Part shown: piece by piece, positions 13,541 through 22,815 of the stretch
How positions within the stretch are numbered: the stretch's first letter is position 1
Layout: each line of letters begins with the position of its first letter
Source: Lachnospiraceae bacterium
Lineage (GTDB): Bacteria; Bacillota; Clostridia; Lachnospirales; Lachnospiraceae
Direction of reading: 5' to 3'
DNA: 38,322 bases
NCBI GenBank assembly: GCA_900757195.1
Contig: CAAEMZ010000022.1
Location: forward strand, 1-38,322
Notes under the pieces: generated by a model
What the model was told of the DNA's origin: nothing
Seen by the model: only the letters and a program-made list of their open reading frames with translations
Databases searched by the model: none
Program-made: the position numbers and the translations under genes

Positions 13541-15442
13541 TCAATAGGTATCGTCGGTTTCATCCGACGTACTGTCCAAAGCTGCGGCATCTGAGGCTGA
13601 AGACTGTGCTTTTGACGTCTTATCGCTCTCATACCCGCCGTTTTCCCAGTAAAAATCATCGTATTCATCATCGGAAGCATGATTATCCAGATATTCACCA
13701 TCATCGGCGTCATCCACTTCATAAATCTCCTGAAGCTCCGTCTTCCGTGGTTCGGAAATCACTTCACCGGCCATCAGCTTTTCGATAACCTCCTGAACCG
13801 CTTCGACCGAATCGTCGTCAAGCACTTCAACCGCCAGCGGCGCCTCCGCATAGGATGCACAATATTCTTCAGAGCTTATACCATAAACATTGGCCGAAAC
13901 AATATTCCATTCCGCCGCATCGTTCAACTGCATTTTTACAAGGCTGGCAATCTGCTGGGCCGAAAGGTTTGTATCCATCTTTCCTTCCAGGCTCGAAAGC
14001 AGTCCCGTATATCCGGTAAGAATGGCCGGAGATTTTAATTTCTCCAGAAGGGCCGCGATCACCTTCTGCTGATTTTTCGCCCGCTGGTAATCTCCGCCGG
14101 CCGCATTCATACGCTCCCGCGCAAATGCCAGGGCATATTTACCGCTCAGATGGTTCATACCCTTGTCATATTCGTAATAGCTCCAGGTGTCTGTTGCTTC
14201 GTCATACTGCTTATAATACGTGGAAAAGGCGTATTCGGATTCCACATCCACACCGCCCAGGGCATCCACCATCATAATCAGCGATGTAAAGTTGACCCGG
14301 ACATAATAGCTGATATCCACATCAAAAATTTCTTCCATAGCCGCCATCGAATACCGGACACCGTACATTCCCGCATGGGTCAGCTTATCCTTTTCACCGC
14401 TGGTAATTCCCGGTATTTCCACGTAGGCATCTCTTGGCACACTGACGAGAAGCACCTGCTTCGTCGCCGGGTTGACACAGGCCATGATATTCACATCGCT
14501 CCGGCTGGTCTGCTCCAGTTCCCCGTAAACGTCCATACCGCTCAGATAAACAATAAACGGCTGCTTTGTGATTGGAAGATCCGGAACGTCCTCCATAAGC
14601 ACCTGGGTCTCTACATTAAAGTTATCGATAATCCGGATCTTCTCGAGAAATCCCGGATTATTTTCTTCAATGAGCTCGTCCAGCGCCTGATTATAAATCA
14701 TCGCATCAACTTTCCCTTTATACAGCGCCTGAACCAGTTCCGAATAAGAATCAAACTCGCTGGTATCGATTTCCGATTTCAGGTTTCCGTTAATCTGCTC
14801 AATCGCCTGATCGACCTTCGACCGGTCCAGAGCCGACATAATTCCGAATTCATAGTCCTTTGCATCTTCAACAGACTGGGCCTCATCCTCCGCCATGACC
14901 GCGATTACGATTTTATCCGTCTGATACATCTTTGTTTTTGTCACCGTATCCAGCGTATATTTCGTTTTAATCACATAAACGCTTCCGAGAATCAGCACCA
15001 GACACATCAGAATCGAAATCACTTTTCCGATCCAGTGGGTTTTCCGGCCAAACTGAAGCCCAAAGCATATCAGAGCCAGAAGAACGAAGACAATGCTGAT
15101 TATCACAAAGTATTTCAGAGGCAGCACATCCAGAACAAATAACGCGCCCATAAAAATAATTGAGAGAATCAACTGAATAATGGCCAGAATCCGGCCGCCC
15201 CAGTGTTTGCTTCTCCGGCGTTTTTCCGCCTTTTTCCGAAGCCGCTCTTCCCTGCGGCGGTAACGTGCCTCAGCGTCATCCTCTCCTTCATCGAACATCT
15301 CAGAACCTACCGCGGGGATCTTTGGTTCCGGCTGCCGCCGGGCCGTTTCGGGATTAAATTCCAGTTCTTCCCGTGTTTTCTCCGTTTCAGAAGCTTTATT
15401 CATCAGTTCTTCAAAGTCCTCAAAACTACTTTTTCTCTGCAT
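13541..15442 (-). CDS. LytR-CpsA-Psr (LCP) family glycopolymer ligase, with acidic tail
   Basis: LCP enzymes move lipid-linked polymers onto peptidoglycan outside the membrane. 633 residues from the ATG at 15442. A charged cytoplasmic N-terminus (about 1-90), then three membrane helices (about 95-180). A binding-protein-like region with KIVIAVMAEDEAQS and an ALYKGKVDAMIYN repeat precedes the LCP core: SRSDVNIMACVNPATKQVLLVSVPRDAYV, the KLTHAGMYG, DVDISYYVRVNF and ALGGVDV segments, and FARERMNAAGGDYQRAKNQQKVI. The Arg and Asp residues that bind the pyrophosphate are present. The C-terminus is a long acidic tail rich in Asp, Glu, Ser and Tyr. A paralogue of the same layout stands at 21199-22692, so two ligases flank one glycan gene set. 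I prefer the ATG at 15442 because AAGGA lies nine bases upstream. Confidence 0.92.
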   Translation of the reverse strand: MQRKSSFEDFEELMNKASETEKTREELEFNPETARRQPEPKIPAVGSEMFDEGEDDAEARYRRREERLRKKAEKRRRSKHWGGRILAIIQLILSIIFMGALFVLDVLPLKYFVIISIVFVLLALICFGLQFGRKTHWIGKVISILMCLVLILGSVYVIKTKYTLDTVTKTKMYQTDKIVIAVMAEDEAQSVEDAKDYEFGIMSALDRSKVDQAIEQINGNLKSEIDTSEFDSYSELVQALYKGKVDAMIYNQALDELIEENNPGFLEKIRIIDNFNVETQVLMEDVPDLPITKQPFIVYLSGMDVYGELEQTSRSDVNIMACVNPATKQVLLVSVPRDAYVEIPGITSGEKDKLTHAGMYGVRYSMAAMEEIFDVDISYYVRVNFTSLIMMVDALGGVDVESEYAFSTYYKQYDEATDTWSYYEYDKGMNHLSGKYALAFARERMNAAGGDYQRAKNQQKVIAALLEKLKSPAILTGYTGLLSSLEGKMDTNLSAQQIASLVKMQLNDAAEWNIVSANVYGISSEEYCASYAEAPLAVEVLDDDSVEAVQEVIEKLMAGEVISEPRKTELQEIYEVDDADDGEYLDNHASDDEYDDFYWENGGYESDKTSKAQSSASDAAALDSTSDETDDTY

Positions 15443-15521
15443 ATTTCCAATTCCTTCCAAATTTCTCCTGACAATTATACACGAAGTAAAATGCCCGGAC
15501 AATAGTCAACATGCCTCAAAT

Positions 15522-16250
15522 TCATGAATTTTCTGTGTCAAATAGACGGTTTTTAGCCACCATGACCGCAATTTTATAGTCCATAGCCGTTGTAATCTTC
15601 ATGTTTGAAACCTCGCCGGGCACAATATGTACCGGAACCTGACCCACGGTGCATATCTTACAGGCATCCGTTAAAATGGATTTTTTCTCCGGCGTCAGCC
15701 CTTCATAAAGCTTTTTCAGCAGATCCATCCGAAAGCTCTGAGGGGTCTGACTCTGATATAAATATTTCCGCTCAGGAATATCATCAATAAACTGTCCGTC
15801 ATCGGAAACAATGATCGTATCCACTGCCGGAATTGCCGTATCCACCGCGTCATATTCCACTACCGCATCCACATGGGCTTCGATCAGACGCCGGGATACA
15901 AAGGGACGGACCCCGTCCTGGGTAATAATGTAATGGGTTTCCGCCGTTCCGAAATCCGCTTCGATCTGGGCGATAACATTCATGATCGTATCGTTGCGCT
16001 CACCGCCGCCGGCCGCCAGATGTACCCGCTGCCGGGATTCTTCCGGAATGTAGGTTTCAATAAGCCCTTCCATATACGCCACCCACTCCGGATGCACGCC
16101 CATATAAATATGTTCCAGCCTCTGACACTCCAGAAAGGCCTTTAACGTATAAATAATAATCGGACATCCCGCCAGATCCAGAAACTGTTTTGGCCTGTCC
16201 GCTCCCATCCGTGAACCGACGCCGCCGGCCACAATGACTCCAAATATCAT
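15522..16250 (-). CDS. IspD/TarI-family cytidylyltransferase
   Basis: 242 residues, CTP-dependent nucleotidyltransferase fold: VIVAGGVGSRMGADRPKQF at the N-terminus, ITQDGVRPFVS in the middle, and QTPQSF with EVSNMKITTAMDYKIA toward the end. These fit both 2-C-methyl-D-erythritol-4-phosphate cytidylyltransferase (IspD, isoprenoid synthesis) and ribitol/glycerol-phosphate relatives (TarI). Sitting in a glycan operon, with an ATGA overlap to the glycosyltransferase upstream, a CDP-polyol or CDP-sugar role is tempting. However, no TarJ-type reductase is beside it, so a housekeeping IspD role remains open. The substrate cannot be read from the sequence by eye. Confidence 0.82.
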   Translation of the reverse strand: MIFGVIVAGGVGSRMGADRPKQFLDLAGCPIIIYTLKAFLECQRLEHIYMGVHPEWVAYMEGLIETYIPEESRQRVHLAAGGGERNDTIMNVIAQIEADFGTAETHYIITQDGVRPFVSRRLIEAHVDAVVEYDAVDTAIPAVDTIIVSDDGQFIDDIPERKYLYQSQTPQSFRMDLLKKLYEGLTPEKKSILTDACKICTVGQVPVHIVPGEVSNMKITTAMDYKIAVMVAKNRLFDTENS

Positions 16251-17308
16251 ATTTTACTCCCCTCCCGCCGGGCATTCAAAAGGGCCTTCACTTCTTCCGC
16301 AGAAGCCGAATGGCCATGGGTTTTCCGCCAGAAAGGCATCCTTACCAATCCCAGCAGCGTTCCGATACCATAGCTCACATGGAGTATGAAAAACAGAACC
16401 GGCAGGGCCGCCTGGCTCACATGCTTCTTTACATTTTTCACAGATAAAAGCGCCATGAGGGATGCCGCTGTCCCGTAGGCGCCCCACAGCAGTTTTGCCG
16501 GAAGCTTATGCTTTCTGAGGGCCAGAATCCCGCTGCCGATGATGGCACAGACGAACCCAAACGGAACAAAATGATACAGGGACAGGCATTTCGGACAGAC
16601 GCCTGCCGTCAGGCCGATCCAATAACCGTTGCTGTACTTCTGGCGCACCATTTCTTTCAGGCTGCTCCGGACATGCTGCCGGGAGTGGATCTCCGGATGG
16701 AAGCATATCTTATATCCCTTCCGGCGAATCCGGTAATGGAGCTCATTGTCCTCGGTCCGTCCCAGCGCTTCATTAAAACCGCCCACATCCTCGAAAACCT
16801 TTCGCCGATAGGCGCCGTGGAACACGGATTTTACATAGCTTTTCTTTCCTTCACGCCGGTAGGACGCAATGCTGCTTCCAAACATGGAGCTTTCCGCCAG
16901 CAGCAGCGTTTCCTTCCATGGCGTCGGATCCGATACCATATTCGGCCTCGGGCCGCCGGCAACATCTTCGCCGCTTTCCAGAACCTCGGCATTTTTCCGG
17001 ACAAAATCCGCAGGAATCGATGCATGGCTGTCCACCCGGATGATGACGTCGCCCGCTGCCGCCATAATCGCCTGATTCCAGCCGGAAGCCTGATTGCCGC
17101 CCCGGTTTTCTATCACCTTGACCGCCGCAAAGCCGGACGCCTTCCGGCAGAAATCCAGCATTATTTTCCGGGTATGATCTTCAGACATACTGTCCACCAG
17201 AACGATTTCCAGCTCTGAATGGGGATAGTCCTGATGCTCGATATCCGCCAGCAGCGCCGGAAGGTTTTTTTCTTCGTTATATGCAATTGTGCAGAGTGAT
17301 ATTTTCAT
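16247..17308 (-). CDS. GT2 family glycosyltransferase with C-terminal membrane helices
   Basis: 353 residues. GT-A fold of family 2: ISLCTIAYNEEKNLPALL at the start, EIVLVDSMSEDHT, GWNQAI, the DxD-type motif in IIRVDSHA, then FHGAYRRKVFEDVGGFNE and TEDNELHYRIRRKGYK, with the acceptor-side Asp in ED. The last 110 residues hold two or three membrane helices, as in ExoA-like enzymes that extend lipid-linked sugars at the inner face of the membrane. It probably adds the next sugar to the PglC-type product; donor and acceptor are unknown. The ATG at 17308 has only a distant GAGGTG, 15 bases after the previous gene. It overlaps the next gene by four bases (ATGA). Confidence 0.88.
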   Translation of the reverse strand: MKISLCTIAYNEEKNLPALLADIEHQDYPHSELEIVLVDSMSEDHTRKIMLDFCRKASGFAAVKVIENRGGNQASGWNQAIMAAAGDVIIRVDSHASIPADFVRKNAEVLESGEDVAGGPRPNMVSDPTPWKETLLLAESSMFGSSIASYRREGKKSYVKSVFHGAYRRKVFEDVGGFNEALGRTEDNELHYRIRRKGYKICFHPEIHSRQHVRSSLKEMVRQKYSNGYWIGLTAGVCPKCLSLYHFVPFGFVCAIIGSGILALRKHKLPAKLLWGAYGTAASLMALLSVKNVKKHVSQAALPVLFFILHVSYGIGTLLGLVRMPFWRKTHGHSASAEEVKALLNARREGSKI

Positions 17309-17323
17309 AACCGCTTCACACCT

Positions 17324-18007
17324 CTATCGGAATACGGCAGCCACCGTATCCATCATAATTTTTAATTCCCGGAAAAATCCAAATTCCCGGAGACTTCTCA
17401 GATTATATGCCATCTTTTCAGGCAGAACCATGTGGATATAGGCATCATCCACATCCGAAACACCTTCCAGAAGCTTTTCCTCATCCTTATAGCGGATGGA
17501 GGCCTCCGATGTCACGCCGGCCGGAAGCAGCAGAGTCGCCGTCATCTCATCCGTATATTCCCGGACATATTTCACCACTTCCGGCCGTGTTCCTACAAAG
17601 GACATATCGCCCAGAAGAATATTCAGAAGCTGCGGAAGCTCATCCAGACGGTACTGACGCATCTTTTTTCCAAGCCGGGTAATCCGGGCATCGCCGCTGG
17701 CTGTCACCTGGGTTCCCATCCGGTCCGCATGATTGACCATGGTGCGAAATTTAAAAATCCGAAACTGCCTTCCATACTGGGTCACCCGGACCTGCCGAAA
17801 CAGCGCCGGCCCCGGCGAATCCAGCCGAACCGCAGCCGCCAGCACCAGCAGTGCCGGGGCAGACAGAACCAGCAGCACCGATGATAATACAACGTCCATC
17901 GTCCGCTTCATAAAAAGGCTTATTTTCTTTTTCTGTAATTGTTCATAGTAGGGCCGGACCGCGGCGTTCTGCATCCGTTCCGGCAATTGTTCCCATTTTC
18001 TTAACAT
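17324..18007 (-). CDS. PglC/WcaJ-type phosphoglycosyl transferase (bacterial sugar transferase)
   Basis: Starts glycan building by moving a sugar-1-phosphate from a nucleotide sugar to undecaprenyl phosphate. 227 residues, the short PglC-like form: one membrane-inserted helix (about 36-60, MDVVLSSVLLVLSAPALLVLAA), then SPGPALFRQVRVTQYGRQFRIFKFRTM, the Asp-Glu active dyad in RLDELPQLLNILLGDMSFVGTRPE, and a C-terminal helix. Its first codons overlap the aminotransferase stop by seven bases. With the PglF-like and PglE-like genes upstream, its expected substrate is a UDP-amino-trideoxyhexose. That substrate is inferred from neighbours. Confidence 0.92.
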   Translation of the reverse strand: MLRKWEQLPERMQNAAVRPYYEQLQKKKISLFMKRTMDVVLSSVLLVLSAPALLVLAAAVRLDSPGPALFRQVRVTQYGRQFRIFKFRTMVNHADRMGTQVTASGDARITRLGKKMRQYRLDELPQLLNILLGDMSFVGTRPEVVKYVREYTDEMTATLLLPAGVTSEASIRYKDEEKLLEGVSDVDDAYIHMVLPEKMAYNLRSLREFGFFRELKIMMDTVAAVFR

Positions 18008-19203
18008 AACTCCATCAAAACTTTCTTAAAAGTATCTGTCACATAAGCCGCCTGTGCATCTGTCAGACAGGTATGCAGAGGCAGTGTCAGTTCATTTTCA
18101 AACATCCGGAAGGCATTCGGATAATCCTTTATATCAAAGCCCATGTTCCGGTAGGCGCTCAAAAGCGGCAGCGGCTTGTAATGCACATTCGTCGCAACAC
18201 CGGCTTCCGCCATTTTAGATATTACCTGATTTACAGACTCACGGCTTTTTCCCGTCAGCCGCACCAGATAAAGATGGCCGCTGGACACACCCCTGTCATC
18301 AAAATGAACCAGCCGGGTCACCGGAAGGTCTGCCAGCGCCGCATCATACATCTCAATCAGCTGACAACGCCGTTTTAATATTTCCGGATAACGCTTTAAC
18401 TGGGCAAGGCCGATGGATGCCATAATGTCCGTCATATTGCACTTATAATAAGGGGCAATGATATCATATTCCCAGGCGCCGAGTTTCGTCTTCGCCAGAG
18501 CATCCTTCGACTGTCCGTGAAGCGACATCAGCATGTACTGCTTATACAGCGCTTCCTGATCGATTCCCGGCATATCCCTCCAGGTCACCGCACCGCCTTC
18601 GGCGGTGGTCAGATTTTTGACGGCATGAAAGGAAAAGCAGGTGAAATCGGCAATCTCACCGCACATTTTTCCGTCCCTTTGCGCTCCGAAGCCGTGGGCT
18701 GCATCGGCCATTAAAATCACCCGGCCAATCTGTCTCTGAATATCATTTGCCGGATGGAACAGGGATTTTTTATGTTCCACAATCTGAAAAAGACGGTCGT
18801 AATCACAAATCACGCCGCCCAATTCTACCGGGATGATGACCTTTGTCCGTTCATTCACCGCCGCCTCAAGCTTTCCGTAATCCATCTGGAAAGAATCCGG
18901 CGCCGTATCCACCAGCACCAGCTTCGCTCCCACATGACAGACAACACTGGCGGTTGCCGTATACGTATAGGCGCTGGTGATCACTTCATCTCCCGGCCCA
19001 ACGCCGAGAATCCGCAGGGTCGTCTCCATACAGGCTGTCGCCGAATTCAGGCAGACTGCCCGGCTCGTCCGGCAATACGCTGCGATTCTCTGTTCAAAAA
19101 GTTTTGTTTTCGGTCCGGTGGTAATCCATCCGCTTTTTAATGTATCTACAACTTCTTTAATCTCTTCTTCGCCGATATCCGGCGGTGAAAAAGGAATATT
19201 CAC
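18001..19203 (-). CDS. DegT/DnrJ/EryC1/StrS sugar aminotransferase
   Basis: PLP enzyme of 400 residues that turns a 4-keto (or 3-keto) nucleotide sugar into an amino sugar. The PLP lysine is Lys196 (SFHAVKNLTTAEGG), the ring-stacking Asp is Asp167 (MADAAHGFG), and the N-terminal PPDIGEEEI, GWITTGPKT and NSATACMET segments are family-typical. The start is GTG at 19203 with GAGG four bases upstream. It lies 11 bases after the PglF-like dehydratase, whose product would be its substrate, as in the PglF-PglE pair of bacillosamine-type synthesis. The PglD-like acetyltransferase that completes that pathway is not in the window. Confidence 0.92.
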   Translation of the reverse strand: MNIPFSPPDIGEEEIKEVVDTLKSGWITTGPKTKLFEQRIAAYCRTSRAVCLNSATACMETTLRILGVGPGDEVITSAYTYTATASVVCHVGAKLVLVDTAPDSFQMDYGKLEAAVNERTKVIIPVELGGVICDYDRLFQIVEHKKSLFHPANDIQRQIGRVILMADAAHGFGAQRDGKMCGEIADFTCFSFHAVKNLTTAEGGAVTWRDMPGIDQEALYKQYMLMSLHGQSKDALAKTKLGAWEYDIIAPYYKCNMTDIMASIGLAQLKRYPEILKRRCQLIEMYDAALADLPVTRLVHFDDRGVSSGHLYLVRLTGKSRESVNQVISKMAEAGVATNVHYKPLPLLSAYRNMGFDIKDYPNAFRMFENELTLPLHTCLTDAQAAYVTDTFKKVLMELC

Positions 19204-19214
19204 AAAGCCTCATC

Positions 19215-21170
19215 TCATTTCAATATTATACTCTGTTTAAAAGGTTCATACTGTCCGACTTCCGAATCTCCGATCGGTGTCATATGGTGCCGTTTTCCGG
19301 CATCCCGTTTTTTATCCTCGGGACGAATATGATAGGTCGGTACAATCTTCGCGACCATCGTCTTCATCTGCTCTGTTTCATCGTAGGCATAGGTATACAG
19401 CTTTTCCAGATTCTGTAAAAACTCATCCTCATCAAAATCAATCGGCTTGCCGATATGGATCATTTTATTCGCTGTATCCTGCAGCCCCTCTTCATTCATA
19501 AGCAGTTCTTCATATAATTTTTCACCGGGTCTTAATCCGGTGTACTCAATTTCAATATCCTCACCGACCGTATATCCGGACAGACGGATCAGATTCCGCG
19601 CCAGATCATCGATTTTTACCGGATCTCCCATATCCAGGACAAAAATCTCGCCGCCCTTCGCAACCGCGCCGGCCTCCAGCACCAGACTCACCGCCTCCGG
19701 AATGGTCATAAAATAACGCACCACATCCGGGTGGGTCACCGTCACCGGGCCTCCGGCCTCAATCTGTTTCTTAAACAGCGGAATAACGCTGCCGTTGCTG
19801 CCCAGGACATTGCCAAAACGCACCGCCACAAAGTCTGTATTTGAACGGTTGTTAAAGGCCTGAACGATCATCTCGCACATCCGCTTGCTGGCGCCCATGA
19901 TATTGGTCGGATTCACCGCTTTATCGGTGGAAATCAGCACAAAACGGCTGACACCGTACCGGTCGGCCGCCGCCGCCACCTTATAAGTGCCGAACACATT
20001 ATTTTTAATCGCCTCATTCGGGCTGTCTTCCATCAGCGGCACATGCTTATGGGCCGCCGCATGATAAACAATGTCCGGATGGTACTGGGCGAAAATAGAA
20101 TTCACACGGTTTGTATTACGCACCGAACCGATCAGCACGATCAGATCCAGATACGGATACTTCTGTTTCAGCTCCTGCTGGATATCGTAGGCATTATTTT
20201 CATAGATATCGAGAATAATGAGCCGTCTCGGATGGTTCGCCGCGATCTGACGGCACAGCTCGCTTCCGATGGAACCGCCGCCGCCGGTCACAAGCACGCA
20301 TTTTTTCGATACATAGCCCATAATCGACTGCACATCCACATCCACGGTCTCCCGGCCGAGAAGGTCCTCGATCTGAACGTTACGGATCATGGACAGATCC
20401 AGATCTCCGGTAACGAACTGATACATTCCCGGAAGGATTTTCAGTTCGCAGTCGGTATCCCTGCAGATATCCACGAGCTCCTTCGTCGTCTTCTTGCCGA
20501 TACTCGGCATGGCAATAATAATTTCATTGATATCATATTTTTCCACAGATTCCAGGATCTTATCCCTTCCGCCGACAACTTTCACACCGTGGATATAGGT
20601 GTTGTGCTTATGAACATCATCGTCGATAAAGCACTTGATGCGGGCATCCAGATAATCGCTCATAATCAGCTCTTTCATCACCATATTTCCGGCTTCACCC
20701 GCACCGATAATCATCGTATTCCGGGCATGCTTTCCATGGTTCCGGCTCGCTGCCAGCGTTCTGAAAATCGTCGTCGAATACCGGGTGATGCAGACACAGG
20801 CAAGAAGGCAGATAAAATAAAACGGAAAAAAGCTTCTCGGCACCGCATTATAGGTAAAATAGCTGTAAATAATCGTAAACACGGTCGAAGCCGCCGCCGC
20901 CGCTACAATCCCGATCAGTTCCCTGGAGTTGGCGAACCGCCACAACGTATGGTAGAGCTTCGCCACCCAGAAAATAACCAGGGTCACCAGGATAAACGCC
21001 GGAATCATCCGTTCCACGGCCCGCATATACGGCGCCGGTATGTGGGCCACATTCATGTCAAACCGCATGAGCAGTCCCAAAAAGGAACACAGGGCCACAC
21101 TGAAACCGTCAACCAGGAGCAACAACACTTTATTTATGATAGACTGCTTTTCTTTTTTTAAGGAATTCAT
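19215..21170 (-). CDS. Membrane-bound NDP-sugar 4,6-dehydratase, PglF/CapD-like
   Basis: 651 residues. Four N-terminal membrane helices (about 12-130), a first Rossmann segment (MIIGAGEAGNMVM, residue 153 on) and the catalytic SDR domain with TGGGGSIGSE (295-304), STDKA (414-418) and MGASK (425-429). The STDK/MGxxxK arrangement replaces the usual Ser-Tyr-Lys triad and is typical of FlaA1/PglF 4,6-dehydratases acting on UDP-GlcNAc. The product would be UDP-2-acetamido-2,6-dideoxy-4-ketohexose, used by the aminotransferase directly downstream. The C-terminus has a variable acidic/basic tail. It is the second gene of the operon that starts with the LCP gene at 22692. Confidence 0.93.
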   Translation of the reverse strand: MNSLKKEKQSIINKVLLLLVDGFSVALCSFLGLLMRFDMNVAHIPAPYMRAVERMIPAFILVTLVIFWVAKLYHTLWRFANSRELIGIVAAAAASTVFTIIYSYFTYNAVPRSFFPFYFICLLACVCITRYSTTIFRTLAASRNHGKHARNTMIIGAGEAGNMVMKELIMSDYLDARIKCFIDDDVHKHNTYIHGVKVVGGRDKILESVEKYDINEIIIAMPSIGKKTTKELVDICRDTDCELKILPGMYQFVTGDLDLSMIRNVQIEDLLGRETVDVDVQSIMGYVSKKCVLVTGGGGSIGSELCRQIAANHPRRLIILDIYENNAYDIQQELKQKYPYLDLIVLIGSVRNTNRVNSIFAQYHPDIVYHAAAHKHVPLMEDSPNEAIKNNVFGTYKVAAAADRYGVSRFVLISTDKAVNPTNIMGASKRMCEMIVQAFNNRSNTDFVAVRFGNVLGSNGSVIPLFKKQIEAGGPVTVTHPDVVRYFMTIPEAVSLVLEAGAVAKGGEIFVLDMGDPVKIDDLARNLIRLSGYTVGEDIEIEYTGLRPGEKLYEELLMNEEGLQDTANKMIHIGKPIDFDEDEFLQNLEKLYTYAYDETEQMKTMVAKIVPTYHIRPEDKKRDAGKRHHMTPIGDSEVGQYEPFKQSIILK

Positions 21171-21198
21171 CGGTTAATCCCTTCCTTCGGGCCATTTT

Positions 21199-22692
21199 TT
21201 AGTTGGCGAGGGCCCCGGAAATTTCTTCCTGAGAAATAACTTCGCCACTCTTAATCTGATTCATAAATCCGGCAGCCGTCTGCACACTGTTTTCATCCGG
21301 AATCATGACATAAAGCATATTATCACCGGAGGAATAACAGGTCGATTCCGAACCGCTTCCGACAACCGCAGAGGATAAAATATCCCATCCGGCGCCGCTG
21401 TCAAGCTGCATACGCACCAGACTGGAAATCTGCTGCTGGCTGAGGCTTGTTTCAAAGCTGTCCGACAGACTTTCCATAATACCCATGTAACCGGTCAGAA
21501 TCGCCGGAGACATGCATTTATTCAAAATCGCTTTCATAACAATCTGCTGGTTCATCACACGGTCATTATCTCCATTCGGCAGGTTATAACGTTCCCGGGC
21601 AAAAGCCAGAGCCGAAGAACCATCCACATCGTAGTTCATTCCCTGAACAAAATATTCACCGCTGATGGTCGTAAATTCATATCTGGAATCCAGATCCACA
21701 CCGCCGAGGGCATTGACCATATCTCTCAATGTCGTGAAGTTGACCTTCGCATAGTAATCCACATCCACGCCAAAGAGCTGGGATAATGTATCCATGGAGC
21801 ACTGAGCGCCGTAAAGGCCGGCATGGGTCAGCTTATCGTAGGATTCACCGGAAACTCCCGGAAGCTGTACATAATAATCTCTCGGGATGGATGTCATCAG
21901 CACCTGTTTTGTCTTCGGATTCACCGTCACAAGCATATTGACATCGCTTCGGCTGGTCGTATCAATACTTCCTTCCGTATCAATACCGCTGACAAATACC
22001 GTAAAGGCATCTTTCGTAACGTTCTTATTATCTCCGGAAACTTTATCTACTTTTGTCTTAATCTCAATCTGCTTCAGTTCGCGGATATCCTGCTCAAAGG
22101 TCGGGTAATGCTCCGTCAGTGAAGAATTGTATGCCGTATTGTAAATAATCGCATCAATGTCCCCATCATATAAATCTTTGACAAGACCGTATGGGTCCTC
22201 ATAGTAATCGTAGCTTAAATCCTGACCGATATCCTCTGAGGCTTCGGAAATCGCCTGCTCCACCTTATCGCTTCCGCTGATGGACTGGGCGCCAAAGCTG
22301 TAATCCGCCGCATCTTCCAGTGTCTGGGCCGCATCGTCTTTCAATACGGCGATGGCGATCCGGTCAATCTTATAGTTACTGCTCGTAATGCTGAACAGCG
22401 TCGCATTGGTACGGATCAGATAAACATTACCGAAAACCAGTAAAAAGCACATCAGCACACAGTCGATCTTACCGATAATATGCGCGCTCCGCGTAAACTG
22501 CGAACCAAATGCAAAGACGCAGAGGAACATCAGCACGCCGAAAATCACCAGCACGTACTTCATCGGCAGCACATTCATCACCAGGAGAACTGCCATGAAT
22601 ACCACCGATAAAATAATCTGAATGACTGCCAGAATCTTTCCGATGGTGTGTTTATTGCGTTTTCTTTTTCTTCTTGTATTCGTATTTCCCAT
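21199..22692 (-). CDS. LytR-CpsA-Psr (LCP) family glycopolymer ligase
   Basis: 497 residues, paralogue of the LCP protein at 13541-15442 but without its acidic tail. Basic N-terminus (TRRKRKRNKHTIGK), three membrane helices (about 18-95), a binding-protein-like domain (KIDRIAIAVLKDDAAQT, LYDGDIDAIIYNTAYN), then the LCP core (TTSRSDVNMLVTVNPKTK, SIPRDYYVQLPG, KLTHAGLYG, ALGGVDLDSR, FARERYNLPNGDNDRVMNQQ). It should attach the glycan made by the downstream genes to peptidoglycan. The ATG at 22692 has GAGGTG. First gene of the leftward operon, 80 bases or less from the promoter at 22742-22770. Confidence 0.92.
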   Translation of the reverse strand: MGNTNTRRKRKRNKHTIGKILAVIQIILSVVFMAVLLVMNVLPMKYVLVIFGVLMFLCVFAFGSQFTRSAHIIGKIDCVLMCFLLVFGNVYLIRTNATLFSITSSNYKIDRIAIAVLKDDAAQTLEDAADYSFGAQSISGSDKVEQAISEASEDIGQDLSYDYYEDPYGLVKDLYDGDIDAIIYNTAYNSSLTEHYPTFEQDIRELKQIEIKTKVDKVSGDNKNVTKDAFTVFVSGIDTEGSIDTTSRSDVNMLVTVNPKTKQVLMTSIPRDYYVQLPGVSGESYDKLTHAGLYGAQCSMDTLSQLFGVDVDYYAKVNFTTLRDMVNALGGVDLDSRYEFTTISGEYFVQGMNYDVDGSSALAFARERYNLPNGDNDRVMNQQIVMKAILNKCMSPAILTGYMGIMESLSDSFETSLSQQQISSLVRMQLDSGAGWDILSSAVVGSGSESTCYSSGDNMLYVMIPDENSVQTAAGFMNQIKSGEVISQEEISGALAN

Positions 22693-22741
22693 AATTCACC
22701 TCTGTATAATTTTCTCCATAGCTCACCATAATATCCCAATC

Positions 22742-22770
22742 ATTATATTACAGACGCCTGTAAAATGCAA
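22742..22770 (-). promoter_or_regulatory. Promoter of the glycan operon, with a dyad in the spacer
   Basis: On the minus strand: TTGCAT (22765-22770), 17-base spacer, TATAAT (22742-22747), start near 22735. Sixteen of the spacer bases form a dyad (TTACAG-ACGC-CTGTAA, 22748-22763), well placed for a repressor to cover both hexamers. It should drive the LCP, PglF, aminotransferase, PglC, GT2 and IspD genes. Confidence 0.82.
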
Positions 22771-22815
22771 TGTTTAAGCGAATTTATCACATTTTCAACA
22801 CATTTTTCCCGCGCC

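Noticed and set aside
14150..15142. 330-codon plus-strand ORF inside the LCP gene
   Set aside because: Antisense shadow: the minus strand codes a clear LCP protein over the same bases, and the plus-strand product is His/Arg-rich with no start signal.
20043..21161. 372-codon plus-strand ORF inside the PglF-like gene
   Set aside because: Antisense shadow of a well-conserved dehydratase; low-complexity His/Arg-rich translation and no ribosome binding site.
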